Assembly: GCA_944358875.1 (NCBI GenBank)
Contig: CALVRZ010000004.1
Location: forward strand, 1-53,802
Length of the DNA: 53,802 nucleotides
Reading direction: 5' to 3'
Source: an uncultured Bacilli bacterium
Lineage (GTDB): Bacteria; Bacillota_I; Bacilli_A; RF39; UBA660
Shown: positions 1-8,658 of the stretch, one piece after another
How positions within the stretch are numbered: position 1 is the stretch's first letter
How the letters are laid out: the number at the start of each line of letters is the position of its first letter
The notes under the pieces: generated by a model
Databases searched by the model: none
Seen by the model: only the letters and a program-made list of their open reading frames with translations
Told to the model about the DNA's origin: nothing
Translations under genes and position numbers: made by a program

Positions 1-79
1 TATGACTACAAACAAGGTTTACCTTTGTTTGTTATCTACATTATAAATCGGTATCATTTTAACTAATGTTTAACAGCTG

Positions 80-379
80 TTAACTCAATTTTTCAATTTC
101 TAAAGTTAACCTATCAATTTCTGTCGATAATTCATTCATTTTTCCAATTAAAGATTGTTTCTTATCTATTAACTCTTGATTATTACTATTAATAATATCA
201 CCATCACTAATTAACAAATTATACATTTCATTATCTTTACAAATTTGATTATATTCAGCAATATCATCTGTCAATCGTTCATTGTTCGCCTTAACATCTA
301 CACTAAAATAATAAACAACTCCATTAAAAATAACAAAACTTAAAATGACAAATATCATCATAATTCTTATTTTTTTCAC
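80..379 (-). CDS. small membrane-anchored coiled-coil protein
   Basis: Unrecognised 99-residue protein. Residues 1-25 form a basic start followed by one hydrophobic segment, so it is probably a single-pass membrane protein with the rest outside the cell. Residues about 60-99 are Leu/Ile/Glu/Lys-rich with heptad character (coiled coil). It is the last gene of a three-gene minus-strand set (1971 to 80), starting 9 bp after the C39-like protease gene ends. That upstream protein also carries a membrane anchor followed by a coiled coil, so the two could associate. Function unknown. Confidence 0.6.
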   Translation of the reverse strand: MKKIRIMMIFVILSFVIFNGVVYYFSVDVKANNERLTDDIAEYNQICKDNEMYNLLISDGDIINSNNQELIDKKQSLIGKMNELSTEIDRLTLEIEKLS

Positions 380-388
380 ATCACACCT

Positions 389-1387
389 CTAATAATACAA
401 ATTCCTTTTCCCATAATAATTATATCGACTTTCAAAAAGATTACGATCTTGGTATTTAATCTTACCATCAATCGGATCAGATATAATAACATAATCTTCA
501 TTAAAGCCAACAATTACAACGACATGTTCATTCGCCGGCCAATTAATAATTTCATTTGTCTCCGGATAAATCCAAGAACGAGAAACATAAGGTAAAGCTA
601 AATACATAGATGTCCAAACCATAACTGGTCTACCTTGACTAACAATGCCTAATACAGTATCTAAATCATTTCCTTTACCACTCACTATTCCTTCTTTATA
701 CTGTAAAGCCACATTATATATCGGAACATCAAAAACCCCAAAAGAATCACTAGAATAAGGACTACCAACAAATTCAAGATAAGGATTGCCACCATATAAA
801 ACTTCATCTTTATAATAAGGAATATCCCCTTTTGGTAATTTACTAATTATATCGTCAACCGTCACATCAACATCATAATATCTAAGTAAAATATAAAGTG
901 CAACACTCTCACATCCTGTTGGATAATTAGGATATTGATTAAAAGTTATTACATCATCAATCAAATAAGTATCATAAGAAGAAGTATTTTGCATCTCTTC
1001 CTTTTTCTTTTTTAAAACATTATATTGTTTTTCTAATTGTTCTACTTTACTATTCAAAGTTTCAACTTCATTATTCAAAGCCACTATTTCTTCCTCAATT
1101 AAATTATTTGAACTATTAACTTCATCAATAAAAGCATTAATTTCTGTAGTATCAATTGTCTCATATTTTTCTAATAATTCATCCTCTAATTTACTTTTTT
1201 CCAAATAAACCGAAGAAAGGTCAATATCACCATAATCGTTCAAAATACCTAATTTTAAAGCTTCATTCTGTAATTCCTTCTTCTTATCTAAAAGTTGGTA
1301 GTAATCACTAACAAAATACCAAGATATAACTCCACCTAAAATAATAATTATTACATAAAAAGTACCTTCTAAAATTCTTTTTTTCAC
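389..1387 (-). CDS. membrane-anchored C39-like (papain-fold) cysteine protease
   Basis: 332 residues. Residues 8-26 are a transmembrane anchor, about 60-132 a charged coiled coil, and about 140-332 a Peptidase_C39_2-like domain. The likely catalytic Cys159 lies in YPTGCESVA, His288 in ANEHVVVIVGF and Asp304 in IISDPIDG, the expected order and context for this fold. The family includes cell-surface or exported cysteine peptidases of Gram-positive bacteria; this one should act outside the membrane. The start overlaps the stop of the upstream gene by 4 bp (ATGA type), so the genes are translationally coupled. Substrate unknown. The fold assignment comes from motif reading, not from an alignment. 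Confidence 0.75.
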   Translation of the reverse strand: MKKRILEGTFYVIIIILGGVISWYFVSDYYQLLDKKKELQNEALKLGILNDYGDIDLSSVYLEKSKLEDELLEKYETIDTTEINAFIDEVNSSNNLIEEEIVALNNEVETLNSKVEQLEKQYNVLKKKKEEMQNTSSYDTYLIDDVITFNQYPNYPTGCESVALYILLRYYDVDVTVDDIISKLPKGDIPYYKDEVLYGGNPYLEFVGSPYSSDSFGVFDVPIYNVALQYKEGIVSGKGNDLDTVLGIVSQGRPVMVWTSMYLALPYVSRSWIYPETNEIINWPANEHVVVIVGFNEDYVIISDPIDGKIKYQDRNLFESRYNYYGKRNLYY

Positions 1388-1971
1388 GATATCACCTCAA
1401 TATTTCTTACATATAGTTTATCATCATCACGACCAAAAGAAAATTTAAAAGATGATATCGCACAATCATTATCATAACTAACTAAAACCAAAACTTCACT
1501 ATCAGTATCACTTATAATATTCATATCACTAATATCTAATTTAAAACGTTTATTATACAAATCAAGTTTAACCATTCCATCACTAACATCATTAACATAA
1601 AAGTCTCTTTTATCAAAAAAATAATCTGTAATTTTATAAACTTCATCCAAAGAAATCATATTGTTTTGAATATTATCATAATCATCCTTATGATCAATAA
1701 CATAATTAACCGCTACTTTCACCATATAATCGTAATTTTCATCCAAATAATTACTCATATTATAAGAAGATAAACCAATTAATAAATCATCATTTTCCAA
1801 GATAAAATCATAAATTCTTTGATATAAAAAATCATCATCTTCTTCATATTTCAAATAACTTAAATTAGTTTTTTGCAAAGGATCAAGTGCTAAAGATGGT
1901 TGTATAACTAAATAACTAACACCCAAAATTAAAGTTGAAAAAATTAAAACTAAAATAATTATTTTCTTCAT
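1384..1971 (-). CDS. predicted exported or membrane-anchored protein, unknown function
   Basis: 195 residues. Residues 4-23 are strongly hydrophobic after MKK, so this is a signal peptide or N-terminal anchor; no lipobox Cys is present. The mature part is Asp/Tyr-rich with alternating helix and strand, and I do not recognise a family. It is first in the three-gene minus-strand set with the C39-like protease and the small coiled-coil protein, and overlaps the protease start by 4 bp. The shared topology of all three products suggests one envelope-associated function. Confidence 0.6.
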   Translation of the reverse strand: MKKIIILVLIFSTLILGVSYLVIQPSLALDPLQKTNLSYLKYEEDDDFLYQRIYDFILENDDLLIGLSSYNMSNYLDENYDYMVKVAVNYVIDHKDDYDNIQNNMISLDEVYKITDYFFDKRDFYVNDVSDGMVKLDLYNKRFKLDISDMNIISDTDSEVLVLVSYDNDCAISSFKFSFGRDDDKLYVRNIEVIS

Positions 1972-2043
1972 ATTAATCCCTCACATTATTATAATTATAT
2001 TTAATCTTATTATAACATTAAATAAAAATAAATCAAACAAAAA

Positions 2044-2065
2044 AACTAGCCATAATTGACTAGTT
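2044..2065 (-). terminator. terminator after the ytxH-like gene
   Basis: AACTAG (2044-2049) pairs with CTAGTT (2060-2065). The A-run on the + strand just to the left gives a U-run in the minus-strand transcript. It lies 10 bp beyond the ytxH-like stop. Confidence 0.6.
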
Positions 2066-2074
2066 CATAATACA

Positions 2075-2491
2075 TTATTTAGTTTTCTCTAACTTAGCTA
2101 AAACATCTTCTGTAACTTGAATAGCTTTATCACGAAGATCCTCTGCTACTTTACTTAGTTCAGCAGTGCCTTTCTTTTTAGCATATTTAACTAAGTCTTC
2201 AGCATTTTTCTTAATTTTTTTAGCCATAACTTGAGCATCTTTAGCAACCTTTTCTTTGTCTAAATCTGCTAAATCTTTCTTAATTTCATCAACTTTATTG
2301 TTAATGTATTCCTTGACATCTTCAGGTTTAATATTCTTAACTTTACTTATAAGTTCATTACATTTGCACATTAACTCTTTTCTTGTTTCACTCCCTTTTT
2401 TTGGTGCAAATAGAACTCCTAAAGCTGCACCAACGGCAGCACCTCCAGCAATACCTGCTGCTACTTTTGTTCTTGTTTTCATTTTTTTCAT
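2075..2491 (-). CDS. YtxH-like small membrane/stress protein
   Basis: 138 residues. A Gly/Ala-rich hydrophobic segment (about residues 10-29) is followed at once by LFAPKKGSETRKEL, the hallmark of the YtxH family (a Gly-rich N-terminal segment, then APKSG.ETR). The rest is a highly charged Lys/Glu/Asp amphipathic helix. YtxH proteins are linked to general stress in Bacillus but have no defined biochemical role. Stand-alone gene with its own terminator; the neighbour to the right is spoVT. Confidence 0.8.
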   Translation of the reverse strand: MKKMKTRTKVAAGIAGGAAVGAALGVLFAPKKGSETRKELMCKCNELISKVKNIKPEDVKEYINNKVDEIKKDLADLDKEKVAKDAQVMAKKIKKNAEDLVKYAKKKGTAELSKVAEDLRDKAIQVTEDVLAKLEKTK

Positions 2492-2608
2492 CCTCTCTTT
2501 CTTTAAATTTTTACATATTTATCCTATTACAAATAAATCATAACACATCTAAATTTAATCGTCAATTAATATCCCAAACTTCTACATTTTTTACACTCCC
2601 ATTTGTCA

Positions 2609-3139
2609 TTAATCAACAAATTGATTACTTAACATCTTAGCCAAAATAACAGCCATTTTCTCTTCGACATCCGTAATAGGAACATCAGTAGACAATATAA
2701 TAACGGCACCTAATGCATCACCATTATTAACAATTGAACTAAATGAATAATAACCAAATTCTTCTTCACCTTGAACAAATGAGAATGTTTTTTTCTGCCT
2801 TTCGACAAAACTATCTCTTCTCTCAATACTTCTTTCCGTAAATTCACTAATTTCCTTATCCAAATATTTTTTCTTTAAAGGACCTGCAATTGCAATAACT
2901 TTATTTCGATCTGTCACTATTACATTATGCTTAATAACCTGATTAAATGTGTTAACAAATTTTAATGCAATTGTATCCAAACTTTCAACAGGAGAATATC
3001 TTTTTAAAATAATATCCTCATCATCGACAAATATCTCCAAAGACTCACCATTTTTAATTCTTAAATTTTTTCTTATTTCCTTTGGAATAACAATTCTCCC
3101 TAATTCATCAATTCTTCTAATAATACCAGTCGTCTTCAT
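2609..3139 (-). CDS. spoVT: stage V sporulation protein T (AbrB/GAF regulator)
   Basis: 176 residues, close to the 178 of B. subtilis SpoVT. Residues 1-50 are an AbrB-type swapped-hairpin DNA-binding domain (MKTTGIIRRIDELGRIVIPK). Residues about 60-176 fit the GAF-like domain (HNVIVTDRNKVIAIAG; GALGAVI-like segment near the C terminus). SpoVT modulates forespore sigma-G genes. The internal ATG at 3139 is chosen over an upstream in-frame start at 3271 because family members begin MKATGIVRRID. Its place beside mfd mirrors Bacillus, except that ppa is interposed. It is evidence that the organism sporulates. Confidence 0.9.
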   Translation of the reverse strand: MKTTGIIRRIDELGRIVIPKEIRKNLRIKNGESLEIFVDDEDIILKRYSPVESLDTIALKFVNTFNQVIKHNVIVTDRNKVIAIAGPLKKKYLDKEISEFTERSIERRDSFVERQKKTFSFVQGEEEFGYYSFSSIVNNGDALGAVIILSTDVPITDVEEKMAVILAKMLSNQFVD

Positions 3140-3249
3140 TATTTCACTCCGTTTCTCTAACATTATTCTAACTAAATAACATAATTTTATACTAAAATAA
3201 TTGACTAAAAAAATTATTTTTTTTATACTTAAAATGGAGGTAAAAAAAT

Positions 3250-3738
3250 ATGAATGATATCGTTGAAGCAATAATTGAAATTCCTTTAAAAACCAAAAAC
3301 AAATTTGAAATTAAGGAAGGTAAAATTAAATTAGACCGTGTTTTATATTCTGCAATGACATACCCTGCCGAATATGGTTTTCTCAAAAACACTCTATCCA
3401 ATGATGGTGACCCATTAGACATCTTAGTTATTACATCAGAAAGTACTTTTCCAGGATGCATTGTTCCTGCACGCGTTATCGGTTATCTAAAAATGATTGA
3501 TAATGGCTTTGAAGACTATAAGATTATATCAGTTGTCAGTGTCGACCCAAGATATGATGAAATTAAAGACTTAAACGATCTATCAGAGTTTACCAAAGAA
3601 GAAATAAAGAACTTTTTTGAAAACTACAAAACACTTCAAAATATCAAGGTTGAAGTTAAAGATTATCACAACAAAGAAGAAGCACTAAAATTAATTGAAA
3701 TCTGCAAACAAAAATACCAAGATAACAAAAAGAACTAA
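3250..3738 (+). CDS. ppa: inorganic pyrophosphatase (family I)
   Basis: 162 residues. Hydrolyses pyrophosphate to phosphate in the cytosol, pulling biosynthetic reactions forward. The family signature is present: YPAEYGFLKNTLSNDGDPLD contains the metal-binding D-x-D-P-x-D, with a further Asp/Lys-rich active-site region at VVSVDPRYDEIKD. The SD is GGAGG, 8 bp before ATG. The gene is divergent from spoVT and convergent with mfd, sharing a bidirectional terminator. It is the only plus-strand gene in the left 25 kb and so the only one facing the fork there. Confidence 0.95.
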   Translation: MNDIVEAIIEIPLKTKNKFEIKEGKIKLDRVLYSAMTYPAEYGFLKNTLSNDGDPLDILVITSESTFPGCIVPARVIGYLKMIDNGFEDYKIISVVSVDPRYDEIKDLNDLSEFTKEEIKNFFENYKTLQNIKVEVKDYHNKEEALKLIEICKQKYQDNKKN

Positions 3739-3785
3739 AAGATTAAAGAATCAAAAATCTTCAATCTAAATTAGTTCTTTTTTTA
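3727..3785. terminator. bidirectional terminator between ppa and mfd
   Basis: Long interrupted stem: AGAACTAA (3731-3738) with TTAGTTCT (3771-3778), plus inner AGATT/AATCT and AAGA/TCTT pairs. It has an A-run to the left and a T-run to the right, so it can serve both converging genes. Confidence 0.8.
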
Positions 3786-6700
3786 TTCTTTGCAATAATT
3801 CAATCAAATATACTAAAAAATGTTTATCTAAATTTACAATATCTAAAATTATATAAATATTACCATTTCGATAACTAAAACGGAAATTTTTTGAAATTTC
3901 ATAAGCTTCCATGAATAACTTCTCACCATCGAGTTTATCATTCATACTTTTATCAAATGCTAATTCAATAAAAGTCTTCGTTTGTCTAGAATTAACAATC
4001 CCAACATCCATAGCCAACTTTTCAAACCATTCTTCCATCATATAAATTTCCATATCGTCACTAATCTTACCAAAGCGATCTTCTAATTCATGCTTGACTT
4101 CTTGTAACTTCTCAAAAGAATCGATTTCGTTAATTTTCTTATGAACATCTATTTTCAAATGCTCATCATCAATATATTTATCACTAATATGTGTAGCAAT
4201 TTCCAAAAGTGGTTTGCCAGTATCGACACTTTCATCTTCCAAATCAATCTTTTCACCTTTCAATTGACAAACTGCATCATGAAGCATTTTTAAATAAAGT
4301 TCAATTCCAATTGTATCAATAAAACCAGACTGTTCACTACCCAAAATATCACCAGCACCCCTAATAGATAAATCACGCATAGCAATCTTAAAACCACTAC
4401 CTAATTCAGTAAACTCTTTAATAGTATTTAACCTTTTTACCGCGATATCATTTAAAACTTTATGTTTATCATACATCAAATAAGCATAACCAATCTTATT
4501 GCTTCGCCCTATTCGTCCTCTAATCTGATACAACTGTGCTAAACCAAAACGATCAGCATCAATGACGATCAAAGTATTAACATTAGGAATATCAATACCT
4601 GTTTCAATTATCGTTGTACATACTAAAACATCAAACTTATAATTAATAAAATCGAGCATTTTATTTTCAAGTTCTGTCTTCGTCATCTGACCATGAGCAT
4701 AGTCAATCCGAGCTTCAGGCACCAATTTATGAATTTCTTCTACTTTATCTATAATGTTTTCTACACTATTATAAAGAATAAAAGCTTGTCCTTGTCTTGA
4801 TAATTCCTTATAAATAGCATCTTTAATAACACTATCATTTTCTGGCAAAACATAAGTTTGAATTGGCAATCTTTGTGCCGGTGGTGTCTCAATAAGTGCT
4901 AAACTTCTAACTCCCGTCATTGACATTTGTAATGTCCTTGGAATTGGTGTTGCCGACAATGTAAGAACATCGACCGTCGATTTATATTGTTTAATCTTTT
5001 CTTTATGTGTAACTCCAAACCGTTGCTCTTCATCGATAACTAAAAGCCCTAAATCTTTAAAATCAATATCATTACTTAAAATACGATGTGTTCCAAACAA
5101 AATATCAATTTTTCCCTGTTTTAAATCTTCAAGAATTAATTTCTGTTTAGACTTATCCACAAATCTGTTCAAAAGAGCAATTCGAACTGGAAAATTAGCA
5201 AATCGAGCCAAGGCACTTTTATATTGTTGATTAGAAAGAATAGTCGTTGGACATAAATAAGCCACTTGTTTTCCATCGTTGACAGCCTTAAACATTGCCC
5301 TAAAAGCAACCTCTGTTTTACCATAGCCAACATCACCACATAAAAGCATATCCATTGGTGTATTCTTTTCCATAGCTTTCTTAATAACATCAATAGCTTT
5401 AAGTTGATCGGGTGTCTCCTCATAAGGAAATTCACTTTCAAATAATACTTGACTATCGTCATCAAAACTAAATGCATGTCCCTTTTTTGCTTCTCTCATC
5501 GCCGATACCTTAATCAAATCAGCAGCAATATCCATAAGACGTTTTTTAACTCTTGCTTTTTTCCTCTTCCAATCATCACTACCTAGCTTGTTAATTTTAG
5601 GCGTAACACCATCCTTACCAGAAAATTTACTAATACGATCAATTTTTTCTACAGGTAAATATAAAACATCAGAATTAGCATAAATAATTTTAATATAGTC
5701 TTTATCTAAACCATTTTTCTTAATTGTACAAAGTGAATCATAAATACCAATACCATGTGTTTCATGAACCACATAATCACCATGATTAATTGCATTAATA
5801 TTATCAAGTCTCACACCTGTTTTATAATGACTTTTATAATTCTTCTTAAGTTCTTTCTTACCAAATAGATCATTCTCACTAATAACGATAAGATCATTAT
5901 AAATAAAACCATTAGTAATTGATCTTACGACAAAATTAATTTTATTAGGAGTAAAATTATCAATATCACTAATAACAATATTATCTAATTCTAAATATTT
6001 ATATACCCTCTGTAAGTTATTATTTGAATTAAAACAAACAATTACCGTCTTCTTATTTAACATGTATTTTTCTAAATCTTTTTTAATAATTTGATAGTTA
6101 CTATCATAATTATCAATATTAAAACTCAAATAATTTTCTTGATGATTTAATTTAATATCTGGCAATATATTAACAACATTCATTAAGAAAATTTCCGTCT
6201 TAAAATTCAAATCTTTAATATCAAACATATAATCAGTCTTAATACTTCCATGATTATCAGCATCATATTCCATGATTGTCTCACGAAGTAAACGATATGC
6301 ATTAACAATTTGCGTATAATCACTATAAAAACATATATCATTATTTAAATAATCTGCAAGCGTTTTGACTTCTTTGGCATAATGTTTCAAATATTTTTGT
6401 TTTCTCTCTACATTCTCTTGATAATCATCAAGTAAAAACTCAGAAAAAGGTAGTATTCTAACACTATCTATTTTATCAGTTGAAAGCTGCGTCTCTACAT
6501 CAAAATATTTAATACTGTCAATGGTATCTCCCCAAAATTCAATTCTGATTGGTTTTTCCTCACCAACTGGAAAAATATCAATAACAAATCCTCTTACTCC
6601 AACTTTACCACTTTCGGTAACAATTGTCTCCCTCTCATAACCAAGATTATAAATACTATTTAACAATTGTTCACGAGGAATATCTTGACCTACTTTTAAC

Positions 6701-7080
6701 TCTATAATAGAATTTTTCCACACCTTAGGTGCTGGTAGATATCTTAAAGCCCCCATTAAATTAGTCACAACAATATATTGCTCATTTTCCACTAATTTGT
6801 TAAGAGTATTAATCCGTTCTGCTTTAAATTCAGGGCTGATTGCAATTGCTTCACTCGTAATAAAATCATCCATCGGAAAAAATAATACTTTATCAGTATA
6901 GTTGAGTAATCTTTGATAAATTCCATTAGCTTCATATAAAGAATTAACAATAACCAAAATATTTTTCTTCTTTTGGATAAAAGTATCATAAATATAAATA
7001 ACATTTAATTCACTAGTTAAACCTGATACACCATAATAATTATCATCACTAATATTAAAGAGTTTATTAAAAAAAGTCAT
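3766..7080 (-). CDS. mfd: transcription-repair coupling factor Mfd
   Basis: 1104 residues. Removes RNA polymerase stalled at lesions and recruits UvrABC. Visible parts: N-terminal UvrB-like region, CarD-like RNAP-interaction domain (GDYVVHETHGIGIYDSL), SF2 translocase motifs GDVGYGKTEVAFRA (Walker A), DEEQRFG (motif II), LTLSATPIPRTLQMS (motif III) and QIRGRIGRS (motif VI), then the C-terminal TRCF domain. ATG 7080 is preferred to an upstream in-frame start at 7131 because GGAGG lies 8 bp upstream. Bacillus order pth-mfd-spoVT is kept with insertions. Confidence 0.97.
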   Translation of the reverse strand: MTFFNKLFNISDDNYYGVSGLTSELNVIYIYDTFIQKKKNILVIVNSLYEANGIYQRLLNYTDKVLFFPMDDFITSEAIAISPEFKAERINTLNKLVENEQYIVVTNLMGALRYLPAPKVWKNSIIELKVGQDIPREQLLNSIYNLGYERETIVTESGKVGVRGFVIDIFPVGEEKPIRIEFWGDTIDSIKYFDVETQLSTDKIDSVRILPFSEFLLDDYQENVERKQKYLKHYAKEVKTLADYLNNDICFYSDYTQIVNAYRLLRETIMEYDADNHGSIKTDYMFDIKDLNFKTEIFLMNVVNILPDIKLNHQENYLSFNIDNYDSNYQIIKKDLEKYMLNKKTVIVCFNSNNNLQRVYKYLELDNIVISDIDNFTPNKINFVVRSITNGFIYNDLIVISENDLFGKKELKKNYKSHYKTGVRLDNINAINHGDYVVHETHGIGIYDSLCTIKKNGLDKDYIKIIYANSDVLYLPVEKIDRISKFSGKDGVTPKINKLGSDDWKRKKARVKKRLMDIAADLIKVSAMREAKKGHAFSFDDDSQVLFESEFPYEETPDQLKAIDVIKKAMEKNTPMDMLLCGDVGYGKTEVAFRAMFKAVNDGKQVAYLCPTTILSNQQYKSALARFANFPVRIALLNRFVDKSKQKLILEDLKQGKIDILFGTHRILSNDIDFKDLGLLVIDEEQRFGVTHKEKIKQYKSTVDVLTLSATPIPRTLQMSMTGVRSLALIETPPAQRLPIQTYVLPENDSVIKDAIYKELSRQGQAFILYNSVENIIDKVEEIHKLVPEARIDYAHGQMTKTELENKMLDFINYKFDVLVCTTIIETGIDIPNVNTLIVIDADRFGLAQLYQIRGRIGRSNKIGYAYLMYDKHKVLNDIAVKRLNTIKEFTELGSGFKIAMRDLSIRGAGDILGSEQSGFIDTIGIELYLKMLHDAVCQLKGEKIDLEDESVDTGKPLLEIATHISDKYIDDEHLKIDVHKKINEIDSFEKLQEVKHELEDRFGKISDDMEIYMMEEWFEKLAMDVGIVNSRQTKTFIELAFDKSMNDKLDGEKLFMEAYEISKNFRFSYRNGNIYIILDIVNLDKHFLVYLIELLQRIKKELI

Positions 7081-7174
7081 TGTATAAACCTCCAACCAAG
7101 AAAAGATACGATAAACATCGTACCACCTCAAAAAATCAAATATATTCTAACATAAAATAACACAAATAGCAATA

Positions 7175-7966
7175 TCAACGATTAAACATATATATAACTA
7201 ATGCTACAACAATCAAAGATACAGAAGAAATAATTGTAATAACACTAGCATAACCACCCTGTTTTTGTTGTTTTAATTTAATTGGATTTTTCATTGCCAT
7301 CGTTAAAACCTTAATTGAATTATATTTACTTAAATCATTTCTAAGTGATGCAAAAGCATTTTTAACTCGTTCAAATTTTTCCCTATCTAAGTTGCATTTA
7401 GCCAAAAAAGCAAAATCAATTCTATCTTTATTGCGATTAGATAAATATTTGCTTATTGTAACAACTTCCAAAGACATAAGACGAATATCATCTTGTTTAT
7501 CTCTCTTATATATTGTTATATAATCTGATTTATTTAAACCTGGATATACTTTACTCTTTACTTCTCTCGTAAAAGGATCAAAACTATTCTGTTTAATCCC
7601 ATCTATTTTTTTCTCATATGGAAAAATCCCTACCGGAACACCATCAACTAAGAAAGAAAAACCATAATCTTCTCCATCATTTTCATAAGATAGACTATCC
7701 CATTCTGGAATATACAATTTAGCTTTTTTAATCATCTCTCTTAATGTTTCTATATCAAATTTATCGCACACTAAATCCAAATCCTCATGTAGCCTCGTCG
7801 AAGGTGTATTTAAATATAAGTAAGGTGCTAATCCACCAGATACATAAACCATTGTCTCAAAGCCTTTAATTTCATTTAATTTTTTCAAAGCATTAACTAG
7901 TTGATTGTAACTAAAGACATCACCCTTATAACTAAGATCAACTTTGTCCATAACTGCCTGTGTCAT
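7175..7966 (-). CDS. nucleotidyltransferase-fold protein with C-terminal membrane tail
   Basis: 263 residues. Residues 30-70 read as a minimal nucleotidyltransferase core: a GG (44-45) followed by HEDLDLV, with Asp62 and Asp64 as the likely metal-binding pair, as in AbiEii/AbiGii- or LinB-like proteins. The middle region (about 90-200) is a conserved-looking alpha/beta extension. Residues about 240-260 are one hydrophobic segment ending in the basic C terminus, suggesting a tail anchor at the membrane. It sits between pth and mfd where Bacillus has the small gene fin. No antitoxin-like partner is adjacent, so a toxin role is not supported by context. Activity and substrate unknown. Confidence 0.6.
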   Translation of the reverse strand: MTQAVMDKVDLSYKGDVFSYNQLVNALKKLNEIKGFETMVYVSGGLAPYLYLNTPSTRLHEDLDLVCDKFDIETLREMIKKAKLYIPEWDSLSYENDGEDYGFSFLVDGVPVGIFPYEKKIDGIKQNSFDPFTREVKSKVYPGLNKSDYITIYKRDKQDDIRLMSLEVVTISKYLSNRNKDRIDFAFLAKCNLDREKFERVKNAFASLRNDLSKYNSIKVLTMAMKNPIKLKQQKQGGYASVITIISSVSLIVVALVIYMFNR

Positions 7967-8054
7967 ATTATCACCCCTAGCTTATTATTACTAACATAAT
8001 ATCACAATTTTCTTAAAAATACTAGTCTTTTAAACAAAATCCCTTATTTTTCCA

Positions 8055-8098
8055 CAAAAAAATTATTTCCCGGGAAATAAAATTTCCTGGGAAATAAT
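8055..8098 (-). terminator. terminator of the pth transcript
   Basis: ATTATTTCCC pairs with GGGAAATAAT across the loop. The A-run at 8055-8061 gives a U-tract in the minus-strand RNA. The element begins at the pth stop codon. It contains the exact Noc-site palindrome listed separately, so it may be dual purpose. Confidence 0.7.
8065..8078. promoter_or_regulatory. exact Noc-binding-site (NBS) palindrome
   Basis: ATTTCCCGGGAAAT at 8065-8078 is identical to the B. subtilis NBS consensus, within an 18-bp perfect palindrome (8063-8080). A one-mismatch copy, ATTTCCTGGGAAAT, follows at 8082-8095. The noc-like gene at 35862 carries Noc-type specificity residues. The site overlaps a plausible terminator hairpin, so sequence alone cannot separate the two roles. 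Confidence 0.55.
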
Positions 8099-8658
8099 CA
8101 TTTATTATTATATTTAGTCATAAGTAAATTCAAATTCAACTCACAAAAGTCCTCAATTACATTATCTAACTTCTCAAAAGTATGATTTAAAGTTTTACTT
8201 TCTTCTTCATTAAATTTACCTAATACATAATCCTTAGTATCAATATCTTTATTATGGGCAATACCTATTTTTAAACGAGCATATTCTTTCGTCTTTAAAT
8301 ACTTTTCAATATCTTTAATACCATTATGACCACCACTACTGCTATTATAGACAAATTTTATTTTCCCCATAGTCATATCCAAATCATCCTGAATAATTAA
8401 AAGATCTTTAATATCAATCTTAAAAAAATTAATATATTTATATACAACTCCCCCTGATAAATTCATATATGATAATGGTTTAACTAATATTACCTTCTCA
8501 CCATTAACCATATATTCAGCATACATTCCATTAAATTTTTCTTTATCAAAACTAAAACCTTTAATCTTAGCCAAATAATCTAACAAAGAAAAACCAATAT
8601 TGTGTCTTGTTTTAATATATTCACTACCAGGATTACCAAGCCCTACAATTAATTTCAT
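8098..8658 (-). CDS. pth: peptidyl-tRNA hydrolase
   Basis: 186 residues, normal length. Releases tRNA from peptidyl-tRNA dropped by ribosomes. The N terminus MKLIVGLGNPGSEYIKTRHNIGF holds the signature Asn and catalytic His (TRHNIG). LSYMNLSGG and LLIIQDDLDM with GGHNGIKDI are the other substrate-binding motifs. The start overlaps the rsmI stop by 4 bp, so it is the last gene of the long minus-strand operon running down from holB. It ends in TGA, showing that UGA is a stop codon here. Confidence 0.97.
   Translation of the reverse strand: MKLIVGLGNPGSEYIKTRHNIGFSLLDYLAKIKGFSFDKEKFNGMYAEYMVNGEKVILVKPLSYMNLSGGVVYKYINFFKIDIKDLLIIQDDLDMTMGKIKFVYNSSSGGHNGIKDIEKYLKTKEYARLKIGIAHNKDIDTKDYVLGKFNEEESKTLNHTFEKLDNVIEDFCELNLNLLMTKYNNK

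Noticed and set aside
3192-3461. Minus-strand open frame overlapping ppa
   Set aside because: Shadow of the well-supported ppa frame; no SD or domain.
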